A stretch of DNA of 32,656 bases from Anaerolineales bacterium (GTDB taxonomy: Bacteria; Chloroflexota; Anaerolineae; Anaerolineales; RBG-16-64-43): NCBI GenBank assembly GCA_016928575.1, contig JAFGKK010000009.1, positions 1-32,656 of the forward strand, read 5' to 3'. The notes under the pieces are model-generated. The model was not told the origin of the DNA, did no database searches, and saw nothing but the letters and a program-made list of their open reading frames with translations. The number at the start of each line of letters is the position of its first letter. Positions within the stretch are counted from its first letter, which is position 1. The position numbers and the translations under genes are program-made. Of the stretch, positions 26,200 to 32,656 are shown piece after piece.

Positions 26200-27877
26200 G
26201 ACTCCCCGCCCGGTCGATCCGCGCATTCGGGCCGCCGCGGAGCGGATCCGTAAGGAAATCCCCTGGCTGGATTCCGCCGCTCAACCGGAGCAGGTCCGTC
26301 TGGATGCCCGGCGGATCTGGCAGAACACCCGCCCCGCCGACGCGCCGCGGACGGTCCGCCGCCGGAGGCTGGCGATGCTCCTGCGCCTGATCCGCCAGGC
26401 GGTGCGGCGCCACCAGTACCGGGTGGAGCACCGCGACGTCGGCACGGTGCAGCACATCGGCAGCGGGGTGGCGACGATCTCCGGGCTGCGCCAGGCGGGC
26501 GTGGACGAGTTGGTGGAATTCCCCACCGGGGTGCGGGGGATGGTGTTGACCCTCGACCACGACCGTGTGCACGCCATCCTGCTGGGAAGCGACGAAGGCG
26601 TGCACGGCGGCGACCTGGTGACGGCCAGCGGGGGGCGGCTGAGGATCCCGGTGGGCGCGGACCTGGCCGGGCGGGTGATCACCCCGCTGGGGGAGCCGAT
26701 CGACGGACGCGGTCTGATCGAAGCCTCGGACGAGTATCTGCTCGAACGCGACGCGCCCGGAATCGTCGACCGCCGGCCGGTCCACCGGCCGTTGCACACC
26801 GGCCTCAAGGTGATCGACGCCTTGCTGCCAATCGGCTGCGGCCAGCGCGAATTGATCGTCGGCAACCGGCAGACCGGGAAGACCGCCCTGGCGATTGACG
26901 CCATTCTCAACCAGCGCGAGACGAAGGTCTACTGCATCTACGTCGCGATCGGGCAGAAGAGCTCTTCGACCCTCTCCGTCATCCGCACCCTGCGGACCGA
27001 AGGGGCGCTCGAGTACACCACGGTGGTGGTTTCCAGCCCCGACGATCCGCCGGCCCTGCGCTACCTGGCGCCCTACGCGGGCTGCTCGATCGCCGAATAC
27101 ATGACCCACCAATTGAAGCGGGATACGCTGGTGGTGTATGACGACCTCAACCGGCATGCCGACGCTTACCGTGAGCTGAGCCTGCTGCTGCGCCGTCCTC
27201 CGGGCCGGGAGGCGTATCCCGGCGACATCTTCTACCTGCACGCGCGGCTGCTGGAGCGCGCCGGCCAGCTTTCCGCGGATTCCGGCGGCGGCTCGCTCTC
27301 GGCCCTGCCGATCGTGGAATTACAGCGCGGGAACATCTCCTCCTACATCCCCACCAACCTGATCTCGATCACCGACGGGCAGATCGTGCTCGACGGCGAC
27401 CTGTTTAACAAGAACGTCAAGCCGGCGGTCGACATCGGGCTTTCGGTTTCGCGGGTGGGCGGAGCCGCGCAAACCCCGGCCATGCGCAAGGTGGCGGGCC
27501 GCATCCGGCTGGAGCTGGCGCAATACGACGAGGTGGCGCGCTTCGCCCGCTTCGGCACCGATCTGGACGAGCACACCCGCCGGCAGATCCGCCGCGGGCA
27601 GCGCCTGCAGAACCTGCTGACCCAGCCGGTGAACCGCCCGATGAGCCTCGGCCGCCAGGTGGCGGTGCTTTACGCCGCCGGCAGGGAGCCCTTCGAAGAC
27701 GTCCCCCCCGAGGAGGCCCGCGCCTACGAACAGCGCCTGGTGGAATTTCTGGAGGACAGGCACCTCGAAATTCTCAACGCCGTCCAGCGCGAAGGCCGGC
27801 TTGAGGGGGAGACGGCGGCGGAGCTGGAGGAAGCCCTGGAAGAGTTCGACCGGTCCGCCGAAGCGATGCGGGAGTGA
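26192..27877 (+). CDS. atpA: Alternate F1Fo ATPase subunit alpha
   Basis: This 561-residue F1 subunit carries the non-catalytic nucleotide site: Walker A GNRQTGKT (224-231), the family segment YVAIGQKSSSTLSVIRTL, VVYDDLNRHADAYRE, and SYIPTNLISITDGQI. The Walker A lies about 55 residues later than in the housekeeping subunit owing to an Arg-rich N-terminal extension (1-75), which could contact the unusual b/delta stator. The gene starts within the end of atpF. It is followed by a small PII-like gene instead of atpG, which is the notable oddity of this operon. Confidence 0.95.
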   Translation: MTETPRPVDPRIRAAAERIRKEIPWLDSAAQPEQVRLDARRIWQNTRPADAPRTVRRRRLAMLLRLIRQAVRRHQYRVEHRDVGTVQHIGSGVATISGLRQAGVDELVEFPTGVRGMVLTLDHDRVHAILLGSDEGVHGGDLVTASGGRLRIPVGADLAGRVITPLGEPIDGRGLIEASDEYLLERDAPGIVDRRPVHRPLHTGLKVIDALLPIGCGQRELIVGNRQTGKTALAIDAILNQRETKVYCIYVAIGQKSSSTLSVIRTLRTEGALEYTTVVVSSPDDPPALRYLAPYAGCSIAEYMTHQLKRDTLVVYDDLNRHADAYRELSLLLRRPPGREAYPGDIFYLHARLLERAGQLSADSGGGSLSALPIVELQRGNISSYIPTNLISITDGQIVLDGDLFNKNVKPAVDIGLSVSRVGGAAQTPAMRKVAGRIRLELAQYDEVARFARFGTDLDEHTRRQIRRGQRLQNLLTQPVNRPMSLGRQVAVLYAAGREPFEDVPPEEARAYEQRLVEFLEDRHLEILNAVQREGRLEGETAAELEEALEEFDRSAEAMRE

Positions 27878-27880
27878 ACG

Positions 27881-28201
27881 ATGAAAATGATCATGGCAAT
27901 CGTCCCGAAGATGGAAGCCGAGTCGGTGCTGGATCACCTGGTGGATGCCGGGTTCACCGCCACCTACATGGAAAGCCGCGGCCGGATTATGCGGCAATCG
28001 CAGTTGACCCTCTATATCGCGGTCAGCGACGCGAACGTGGAAACGGTGATGAATATCATCCGCGAAAACTGCCACTCGAAGATCCGGATCAACCCGGTCC
28101 GCCGGGGAGACGGCAAGGCGGGCGGGGAAGCCGCGGTGCAGGCGGACGTCGGCGGAGCGGTGATCTTCCTGTGGAGCCTGGACGCCGTCCGGACCGGCTG
28201 A
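27881..28201 (+). CDS. PII-like protein of the DarA/c-di-AMP receptor family, inside the atp operon
   Basis: The 106-residue product starts three bases after the atpA stop. It follows the pattern of DarA/PstA/YaaQ: MKMIMAIVPKMEAESVLDHL (strand 1, helix 1), LTLYIAVSDANVETVMNIIR (strand, helix 2) with EN next, and the C-terminal QADVGGAVIFLWSLD (GGA-hydrophobic motif). DarA-type proteins are PII-like trimers that bind c-di-AMP between subunits. The ligand loop here reads ESRGRIMRQSQLT, where DarA has TTGGFLKSGNTT, so the Gly pair and Asn of the known site are not kept; the ligand may be different. Its location points to control of the ATPase, perhaps by contacting alpha or gamma. Role is inferred. 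Confidence 0.78.
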   Translation: MKMIMAIVPKMEAESVLDHLVDAGFTATYMESRGRIMRQSQLTLYIAVSDANVETVMNIIRENCHSKIRINPVRRGDGKAGGEAAVQADVGGAVIFLWSLDAVRTG

Positions 28202-28216
28202 ACGGCGGAGCGCGGC

Positions 28217-29086
28217 ATGGAATCCAAAAGCGGCGACCGGCTCGAAAACATCCGCAGCGTCGAACCGATTCTCGACGCCCTGCGGACCATCGCGCTCGGC
28301 AACTGGCACGCCGCCCTGAGGCGGCGGGAATGGGTTTTGGAATTCGCCCGGCGCACCGGCGGGATCCTGGCGGAGATTCCGTCCGGGGCCAAGCCGCCGG
28401 CGGCGGAGGCGGACGCCGGCGGACGCCAGACGGCCGCGCTGGTGATCGGGAGCGAACGCGGATTGTGCGGTTCGTTTAACCGGGTTCTGGCGGAGCGGAC
28501 CGCGGAATACCTGGAAGACCGCGCCCGGCGCGGGGAATCCGTGCGTTTGTACGCGGCCGGATCGCTCGCGGCGCGGACCCTGGAACGGATGGGCATGGAG
28601 ACCGAGCGCTTCAAGGTTTCCGCAACCGCCGCCCTGCCCACGTTCGAGACGGCCGACGCGTTGGCGCGGGATTGGCTTTCCGCTTACGAAGCGCAAGAAG
28701 TGGACCGGGTGGACGCGATCTACAACGCTTATCTTGGAGCGGGGCGGAACGAGACGAGGATCGTGCGGTTGATTCCGCCGCAGATTCCCCGCCGCCCGGC
28801 CGCGGAAGCGGATGAGGCGGGGTTCGCCCCGATCCTGGAAACCGAACCGCTCGGGCTGATCGTCCGGGTGGTTCTGTTGCAGCTGTCGGCGCAGGTCTAC
28901 GCCTGCCTGCTTGAATCCTCCGCGGCCGAGAATTCCGCGCGCTTCCAACTGCTGGAGGAAGCTCGGCAGAACATCGACCGCCTGGTGGAGGAACTCGAAG
29001 CGGAGGCCGCCCAGGCTCACCGCCAATCCATCACCCGGGAGTTACAGATCCTGGCCGCCGGGTCGGGATTGTTGCGCGGGGAGTGA
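28217..29086 (+). CDS. atpG: Alternate F1Fo ATPase subunit gamma
   Basis: The 289-residue central-stalk protein has the gamma layout: an N-terminal helix (RLENIRSVEPILDALRTIAL), a Rossmann-like middle (ALVIGSERGLCGSFNRVL), and the long C-terminal helix with AENSARFQLLEEARQNID and ITRELQILAAGSGLL that rotates inside alpha/beta. It is divergent from housekeeping gamma, as usual for N-type operons. GGCGGAG precedes the ATG at a spacing of 8 bases. It is the last gene of the operon. Confidence 0.9.
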   Translation: MESKSGDRLENIRSVEPILDALRTIALGNWHAALRRREWVLEFARRTGGILAEIPSGAKPPAAEADAGGRQTAALVIGSERGLCGSFNRVLAERTAEYLEDRARRGESVRLYAAGSLAARTLERMGMETERFKVSATAALPTFETADALARDWLSAYEAQEVDRVDAIYNAYLGAGRNETRIVRLIPPQIPRRPAAEADEAGFAPILETEPLGLIVRVVLLQLSAQVYACLLESSAAENSARFQLLEEARQNIDRLVEELEAEAAQAHRQSITRELQILAAGSGLLRGE

Positions 29087-29130
29087 CCCCTCCCTTCCCC
29101 TAAGAGAGAGCATCCGCGGCAGGCTTCCCC
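29087..29130 (+). repeat. Post-stop repeat, copy A
   Basis: Starting directly after the atpG stop, this reads CCCCTCCCTTCCCCT, then GAGAGCATCCGCGGC and AGGCTTCCCC. The same pattern, with changes, starts directly after the stop codon at 32611 (copy B). CCCC and GGGG then TTTT (to about 29145) could form a weak terminator. Confidence 0.65.
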
Positions 29131-29174
29131 AAATCATCGGGGTTTTCCATAAAGAGTCCGACGCTGTCTCTGGA

Positions 29175-29272
29175 TCGTCATGTCCGCGCCTGCCCTGCGA
29201 AGCGGGGTGTTCCAAGCGGGCGTCCAGTCGTAAAAACCTTGGATTCCCGCTGAAACCGCACGGGCATGACGA
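29175..29272. repeat. 98-bp element with 12-bp terminal inverted repeats
   Basis: TCGTCATGTCCG at the left and CGGGCATGACGA at the right are inverted repeats with one mismatch. Inside are GCGTCCAGTCG and CCTTGGATTCCCGC, a pattern common to dispersed non-autonomous palindromes in many bacteria. A partial relative lies near 19490-19530. Confidence 0.6.
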
Positions 29273-29418
29273 ACAATAACTGCCTGGGTACACCAAAAAA
29301 AATCGTCCTTGCGCGTTTAGCACTTCCCAAGTAGTGCGAACGACATTTGAAGGCAGGAGGGAATGGGGCGGAGGAGAATAATACTGCTGCTTGAAAGCAC
29401 CCCGCCCGCGTTTTTAGG

Positions 29419-29424
29419 TATAAT
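29419..29424 (+). promoter_or_regulatory. Consensus -10 box upstream of the microsatellite
   Basis: TATAAT is followed 12 bases later by CAAGGGGGCA, the same SD-like block that precedes the first gene of the window. TTGAAA at 29391-29396 is too far (22 bases) for a standard -35. It could drive the TadE/TadG-like genes. Confidence 0.4.
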
Positions 29425-29451
29425 TCTCTTATCCAAGGGGGCACCTTGATC

Positions 29452-29485
29452 CTCACTCACTCACTCACTCACTCACTCACTCACT
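29452..29485 (+). repeat. (CTCA)n microsatellite, 8.5 copies
   Basis: Thirty-four bases of uninterrupted CTCA units lie between the promoter-like site and the TadE-like gene. A TTG codon at 29446 with AAGGGGG before it reads through the tract and stops at 29485-29487. Tetranucleotide tracts are prone to slippage. Confidence 0.95.
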
Positions 29486-29606
29486 AAAACCGGACTACAG
29501 TCGTTATTGGATTCGCATTCGGCGAGCCGCCGCGCGGATGGTAAAGGATTCTCCGCCGGCGGTTTTTCGTTTTCCGCGGAAGGCCGGAAAAGAAAGGAAG
29601 GGTAAA

Positions 29607-30020
29607 ATGAAAACGGGGATGCTGACCGATCACCGCGCCTCGAGCATGGCCGAGGCGGCGATCTCGATGCCGGTGGTTCTGCTGGTGCTGATGTTCGCGA
29701 TCAACGCCTCGCTGGCGGCCTACACCGGCGTGGCGGCGGCAAACGCGGTGAACTACGGCGCGCGGATCGGATCGGTCACGCGCGAGAACGCGGAGCAGTG
29801 GGCCAAGGAGGCGGTCAAGCGGGCGTGGGATCAATCCGGCGCGGGCGGGGCGTTTTCCTATTCGGTGCTGGTGGGCGAGCGGCCGAACGGGGTGGTGATG
29901 GTGACGGGGCGCTGGAGCTATCCGACGATCCTCTCCGGGCTGTGCGAGGTGTTCGGCGGCTCGTGCCCCTCGAACTTCCAGGGTACGGTGACGGCGGTCT
30001 ACCGCAAAGAGGGGTACTGA
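29607..30020 (+). CDS. TadE-like pilus assembly / pseudopilin-like protein
   Basis: This 137-residue protein has an N-terminal charged stretch followed by SMAEAAISMPVVLLVLMFAI, one membrane helix with an early Glu, as in TadE and other pilin-like minor subunits of tight-adherence pili. The rest is predicted outside the membrane (AAANAVNYGARIG and following). The ATG at 29607 has GGAAGGG six bases or so upstream; an in-frame ATG at 29538 lacks an SD. It is followed one base later by a TadG-like gene, so they form a small operon. No Tad ATPase or secretin lies in the window. Confidence 0.78.
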   Translation: MKTGMLTDHRASSMAEAAISMPVVLLVLMFAINASLAAYTGVAAANAVNYGARIGSVTRENAEQWAKEAVKRAWDQSGAGGAFSYSVLVGERPNGVVMVTGRWSYPTILSGLCEVFGGSCPSNFQGTVTAVYRKEGY

Positions 30021-30021
30021 G

Positions 30022-30447
30022 ATGCGCCGGCGGCGGGCTTCCGGCGCGACGATGGCGCTGTATGCGGCGTTCCTGGTGCTGGTGGGATTGCCGCTGCTGG
30101 CGCTGACGGTCGACGTGACGCGGGCCTACCTGGCGTCGGCGCAGCTGCGGGGGGCGACGACCGCGGGCTGTCTGGCGTACGTGCGGTCGCTGGAGATGAA
30201 GCGGTTCATCGACGAGGGGGAGACCGTGGTTTCCGGAGATGCGGCCGGGAACGCCTACCAGGTCTTCGGACCATCCGCGCCGGAGGGGGCGGTTCTGGAG
30301 GTGGCTCCGGACGAGCGGGACGGGCGGGTGGTGGCGCTGTGCACCGGACGGTACAACTTGGATGTGATCATCCCGCTGATCCCGGACTTCGAAATCAGGG
30401 CGGAAGCGGCGGCCAAGGCGGATTTCGCGACGACGGAGAATTGGTGA
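30022..30447 (+). CDS. TadG-like (Flp pilus-associated) membrane protein
   Basis: The 141-residue product begins with MRRRRASGATMALYAAFLVL, a basic N-terminus and one membrane helix ending in LTVDVTRAYLASAQLRGAT; the V-D-V/A-x-R-x-Y/F motif after the helix is typical of the Tad domain (TadG and relatives). It lacks the von Willebrand domain of long TadG proteins. It starts one base after the TadE-like gene. Tad proteins of this type act at the cell surface in pilus assembly. Confidence 0.75.
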   Translation: MRRRRASGATMALYAAFLVLVGLPLLALTVDVTRAYLASAQLRGATTAGCLAYVRSLEMKRFIDEGETVVSGDAAGNAYQVFGPSAPEGAVLEVAPDERDGRVVALCTGRYNLDVIIPLIPDFEIRAEAAAKADFATTENW

Positions 30448-30514
30448 GCCGTGCTCCATGCGGCGCGGGCGGAATAGAATCGTCCGGCGCGAAAAGAGGC
30501 GTCAGGAGGGAACG

Positions 30515-31471
30515 ATGGGAAAGAGCGGACGAATTCTTTTGGGCACATACATCTTGGCGTTGATCCTCCCGGCTTGCGGCGGGGCGGGCGTCGGGGGGGT
30601 GACGGTGGTGCGGACGACCAAGCCGTCGGTGACCTACAAGCCGAGCGCGACGGAGACCCACACCTACACGCCGAGCATCACGCCGACCGCGACGAAGATC
30701 CCGGACCTGGAAATCGTCGACGGCCGGTTGATCGACTGGAGCGACACGGTGGGAGGGGTGTATTTCATGGGCCGTCTCCGGAATAATACCGATACGCCGA
30801 TGGTTCTGCCGGTGGATGAATATGCGTTTATATTTCAGTTTGAAAAATATAGGACCTTCGGGGATATCTTTTTACATGATACGATAGGCCCATATGGATT
30901 GAAGCCGCTAATAATGGATTTACCGAGGAGTAATTGTATCCTTTATCCAAAGGAGGAGGGAGTTATTTTGTTTGACTGGTCTTCCTTTGAAGAAATGGAT
31001 GGCTTTTTAGCAAACCGGGAAGAAGTGAAAAAATATACTGGTCCGTTAGGAATGACCTTTTCATACCAGAGTTTCTATATACCTTCAATGGATCTACTGG
31101 AAAAATATCACCCGAAAGCCGAGAATGTGGAATACCATGTCGAGGGGGCAACTATCTATTTCGAATTCGATATTTACATCCCGGCCCCGCAGGAAAAGAA
31201 AAAAGGAAAGAATAATGTATTTGGATACCTGATGATGTTTGATAAAGATGGGGAAATGATCAATATGCTATATGAAAATATCTGGTACGATCTTCCATAT
31301 AATAATCCATATGACAACCTTGTTCATTTAGAAGGGCATGGGTCTGGAGAAGGAGTGATGTATGGTTGGCGTCATCTCCTGACGATAACTAAGGAAGATC
31401 TAAATAAGGTTGATCATATCGAAATGTTTTTTGAGTCTCAGTTTGATAGTGTCTGCATGAATGTCCAGTAG
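30515..31471 (+). CDS. Lipoprotein with Thr/Pro linker, unknown function
   Basis: The protein has 318 residues from the ATG at 30515, which has AGGAGGG upstream. A signal peptide ends in the lipobox LPAC (Cys at about 21), followed by a Gly-rich stretch and a Thr/Ser/Pro linker (TYKPSATETHTYTPSITPT), so it is anchored outside the membrane. The rest is a beta-rich region of FxFE/YxF pattern with no motif I recognise; an opening stretch (LIDWSDTVGGVYFMGRLRNN) resembles extracellular FxLYD-like domains, which are often found behind such linkers. The DNA turns from GC-rich to clearly AT-rich inside this gene, near 30780-30820. Confidence 0.75.
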   Translation: MGKSGRILLGTYILALILPACGGAGVGGVTVVRTTKPSVTYKPSATETHTYTPSITPTATKIPDLEIVDGRLIDWSDTVGGVYFMGRLRNNTDTPMVLPVDEYAFIFQFEKYRTFGDIFLHDTIGPYGLKPLIMDLPRSNCILYPKEEGVILFDWSSFEEMDGFLANREEVKKYTGPLGMTFSYQSFYIPSMDLLEKYHPKAENVEYHVEGATIYFEFDIYIPAPQEKKKGKNNVFGYLMMFDKDGEMINMLYENIWYDLPYNNPYDNLVHLEGHGSGEGVMYGWRHLLTITKEDLNKVDHIEMFFESQFDSVCMNVQ

Positions 31472-31510
31472 TTATAAAAAATGTAAGAAACGATTACCAG
31501 GAGGTCAATT

Positions 31511-32611
31511 ATGAAGAGTGTGATTATCATCTTGGTTGGATGTTTATCCGCCATGCTAATATTTTATTTTCAACCAGGGGAAAAAGTAGGAGCGGCTGAA
31601 GATATTTACTGCGGCGAAACAGAAATAATTCGTAAAGATGCAAATGCCACTGCGTACTGGAAATATTCAGCTGCTAAAACAAGCCCAAATTTCGTACTTG
31701 ATTATTACCAGGACCCGGATTTGACGGGTGTGGATATCTCGGTCACAATCGAATCCGAAGAATTAATCGTTAACTATTCGAAGCGGGAAGACGTCTGCCT
31801 GCCGGTTCCGGAGCCATATTATGGAGAGCGCAGCAATTGCACCCCGGAAGGCGGTGCGGATCCGGCTGTCGTTTACCGCTGGCAAAGGCAGTGCGTTCCC
31901 CAACCGCCGGAGACGACTTTTCGTGCAATCGATACGGACACTGTATGGGTATGGTTGGATATGTCGCTTGAAACAAAAAGTCTATTGGGGCCGGGGCCGT
32001 ATTACAATGGAACGGAATCTCCGGTCCTGCGCTACCTGTATCCCGATCAGTGGGCCGTGCGCGTCGCCCGGCCGGGCGAAATGGAGATCATCGAACAGCC
32101 GGGATTTAAAAACGCCGAGGAGGTGGAAGCCTTCCTGAAAGAAAATGAGGATTACCTGATCCTGGAATCCGATGCCAAGTCCGCCCTGTCGGAAACTCGA
32201 ATGAAGATATCGTTCCAAAGCGTCCTGGAATGGCCGGCGCTTTCGTTGGTGGAAAGACGCAAGTGCGTGGCGGGAGTGAATACCACCGGCTTGGATGCGG
32301 ATTTAACGGCCAAAGCGGGAGGGGAGAAAATCTGTTCCTTCTCTACGTATTATTTTTCTTACGGTGCTAATAAACTCGAAATCGAGATGAAAAAGATCCC
32401 GCTGGATTTACCCGGAGAATGGTATATCGGTGTGAGTTTCTATATGGATTGTGCGGTATTCGACAACGGCAACGGTTCCGAACAATGTTATGGGATGCAA
32501 ATATTCGAAAGATCGAATGAGGCTGATGAAATGAAATTTGCTTTTAAAAGTTACATCCTTCGCTCTTCACCATGCAACCCCGACGAGCCGGGCGGATGCT
32601 GGGAGGAGTAA
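31511..32611 (+). CDS. Secreted or lipid-anchored protein, unknown function
   Basis: The 366-residue protein starts with MKSVIIILVGCLSAMLIFYF, a hydrophobic signal. LVGC matches a lipobox but comes very early (Cys11), so cleavage by signal peptidase I after VGAA (before EDIYC, near residue 30) is an alternative. The mature part has eight or more Cys (for example DIYCGE, EDVCLP, SNCTP, RQCVP), suggesting disulfides outside the cell. No known domain was recognised. SD AGGAGG is six bases upstream. Base composition alternates: AT-rich at both ends, GC-richer around 31790-32320. Confidence 0.7.
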   Translation: MKSVIIILVGCLSAMLIFYFQPGEKVGAAEDIYCGETEIIRKDANATAYWKYSAAKTSPNFVLDYYQDPDLTGVDISVTIESEELIVNYSKREDVCLPVPEPYYGERSNCTPEGGADPAVVYRWQRQCVPQPPETTFRAIDTDTVWVWLDMSLETKSLLGPGPYYNGTESPVLRYLYPDQWAVRVARPGEMEIIEQPGFKNAEEVEAFLKENEDYLILESDAKSALSETRMKISFQSVLEWPALSLVERRKCVAGVNTTGLDADLTAKAGGEKICSFSTYYFSYGANKLEIEMKKIPLDLPGEWYIGVSFYMDCAVFDNGNGSEQCYGMQIFERSNEADEMKFAFKSYILRSSPCNPDEPGGCWEE

Positions 32612-32656
32612 CACCTCCCTAACCCCCCGGAGATAGCGTCCGGGGCGGGCTTCCCC
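32612..32656 (+). repeat. Post-stop repeat, copy B (cut by window end)
   Basis: Directly after the stop codon: CACCTCCCTAACCCCCCGG, then AGATAGCGTCCGGGGC and GGGCTTCCCC. It aligns over its full visible length with 29087-29130, which also begins right behind a stop codon. Confidence 0.65.

Larger units (their letters stand above)
29087..29606. other. 520-bp repeat-rich gap before the pilus-like genes
   Basis: It contains post-stop repeat A, a 98-bp inverted-repeat element (29175-29272), a -10 box at 29419 and the (CTCA)n tract at 29452. No RNA gene and no protein gene was recognised apart from a possible 13-codon TTG frame at 29446-29487 behind AAGGGGG. Confidence 0.6.

Overview
The window reads as one contig piece of a GC-rich bacterium, most likely a member of the Chloroflexota (Anaerolineae-like). 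This is an inference from several traits: lipoproteins with a Thr/Pro-rich linker behind the lipobox, TadE/TadG-like pilus genes, a GlpD / alkyl-DHAP-synthase-like / FGGY-kinase cluster, large membrane-anchored propeller proteins, and gaps rich in dispersed palindromic repeats. No rRNA, tRNA or CRISPR array was recognised. The first 165 bases are a tandem repeat, possibly at a contig edge.

Layout. 1-4040: tandem repeats, then two adjacent paralogous membrane proteins (two N-terminal TM helices, a PH-like domain, a third TM helix, an extracytoplasmic beta-propeller-like region, a C-terminal TM helix). 4041-7595: two unrelated major-facilitator transporters, the second of the UMF1 type, ending in a palindromic terminator that it shares with a convergent thioredoxin gene. 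8146-8993: an ECF sigma factor overlapping a soluble zinc-finger anti-sigma factor. 9236-9444: a broken DUF2892 gene. 9575-14881: GlpD, an alkylglycerone-phosphate-synthase-like FAD enzyme and an FGGY kinase, plausibly one glycerol-phosphate/ether-lipid module. 15089-17177: a HEAT-repeat protein convergent with a single-domain, truncated FtsZ-like protein. 17449-19179: a GT-C membrane glycosyltransferase. 19793-21715 (minus strand): a fusion of a galactokinase-like GHMP kinase with a GalU-like uridylyltransferase.

21967-29086 is the centrepiece: a complete alternate (N-type) F1Fo ATPase operon in the order atpD-C-Q(I)-R-B-E-F-A-[PII-like]-G. The genes are tightly packed, many with stop/start overlaps. 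Two departures stand out. A small PII/DarA-like gene (related to c-di-AMP receptors) sits between atpA and atpG, and a 43-codon reading frame with a strong Shine-Dalgarno site precedes atpD and overlaps its GTG start. The c subunit carries two carboxylates at the ion site, and the b subunit carries a delta-like C-terminal domain. The PII-like gene suggests nucleotide-second-messenger control of the ion pump; this is inference, but it is the best candidate here for an undescribed system.

29087-32656: a repeat-filled gap with a (CTCA)n microsatellite, TadE-like and TadG-like proteins, then a lipoprotein and a secreted protein in a stretch of patchy, AT-richer composition that looks recombined or acquired.
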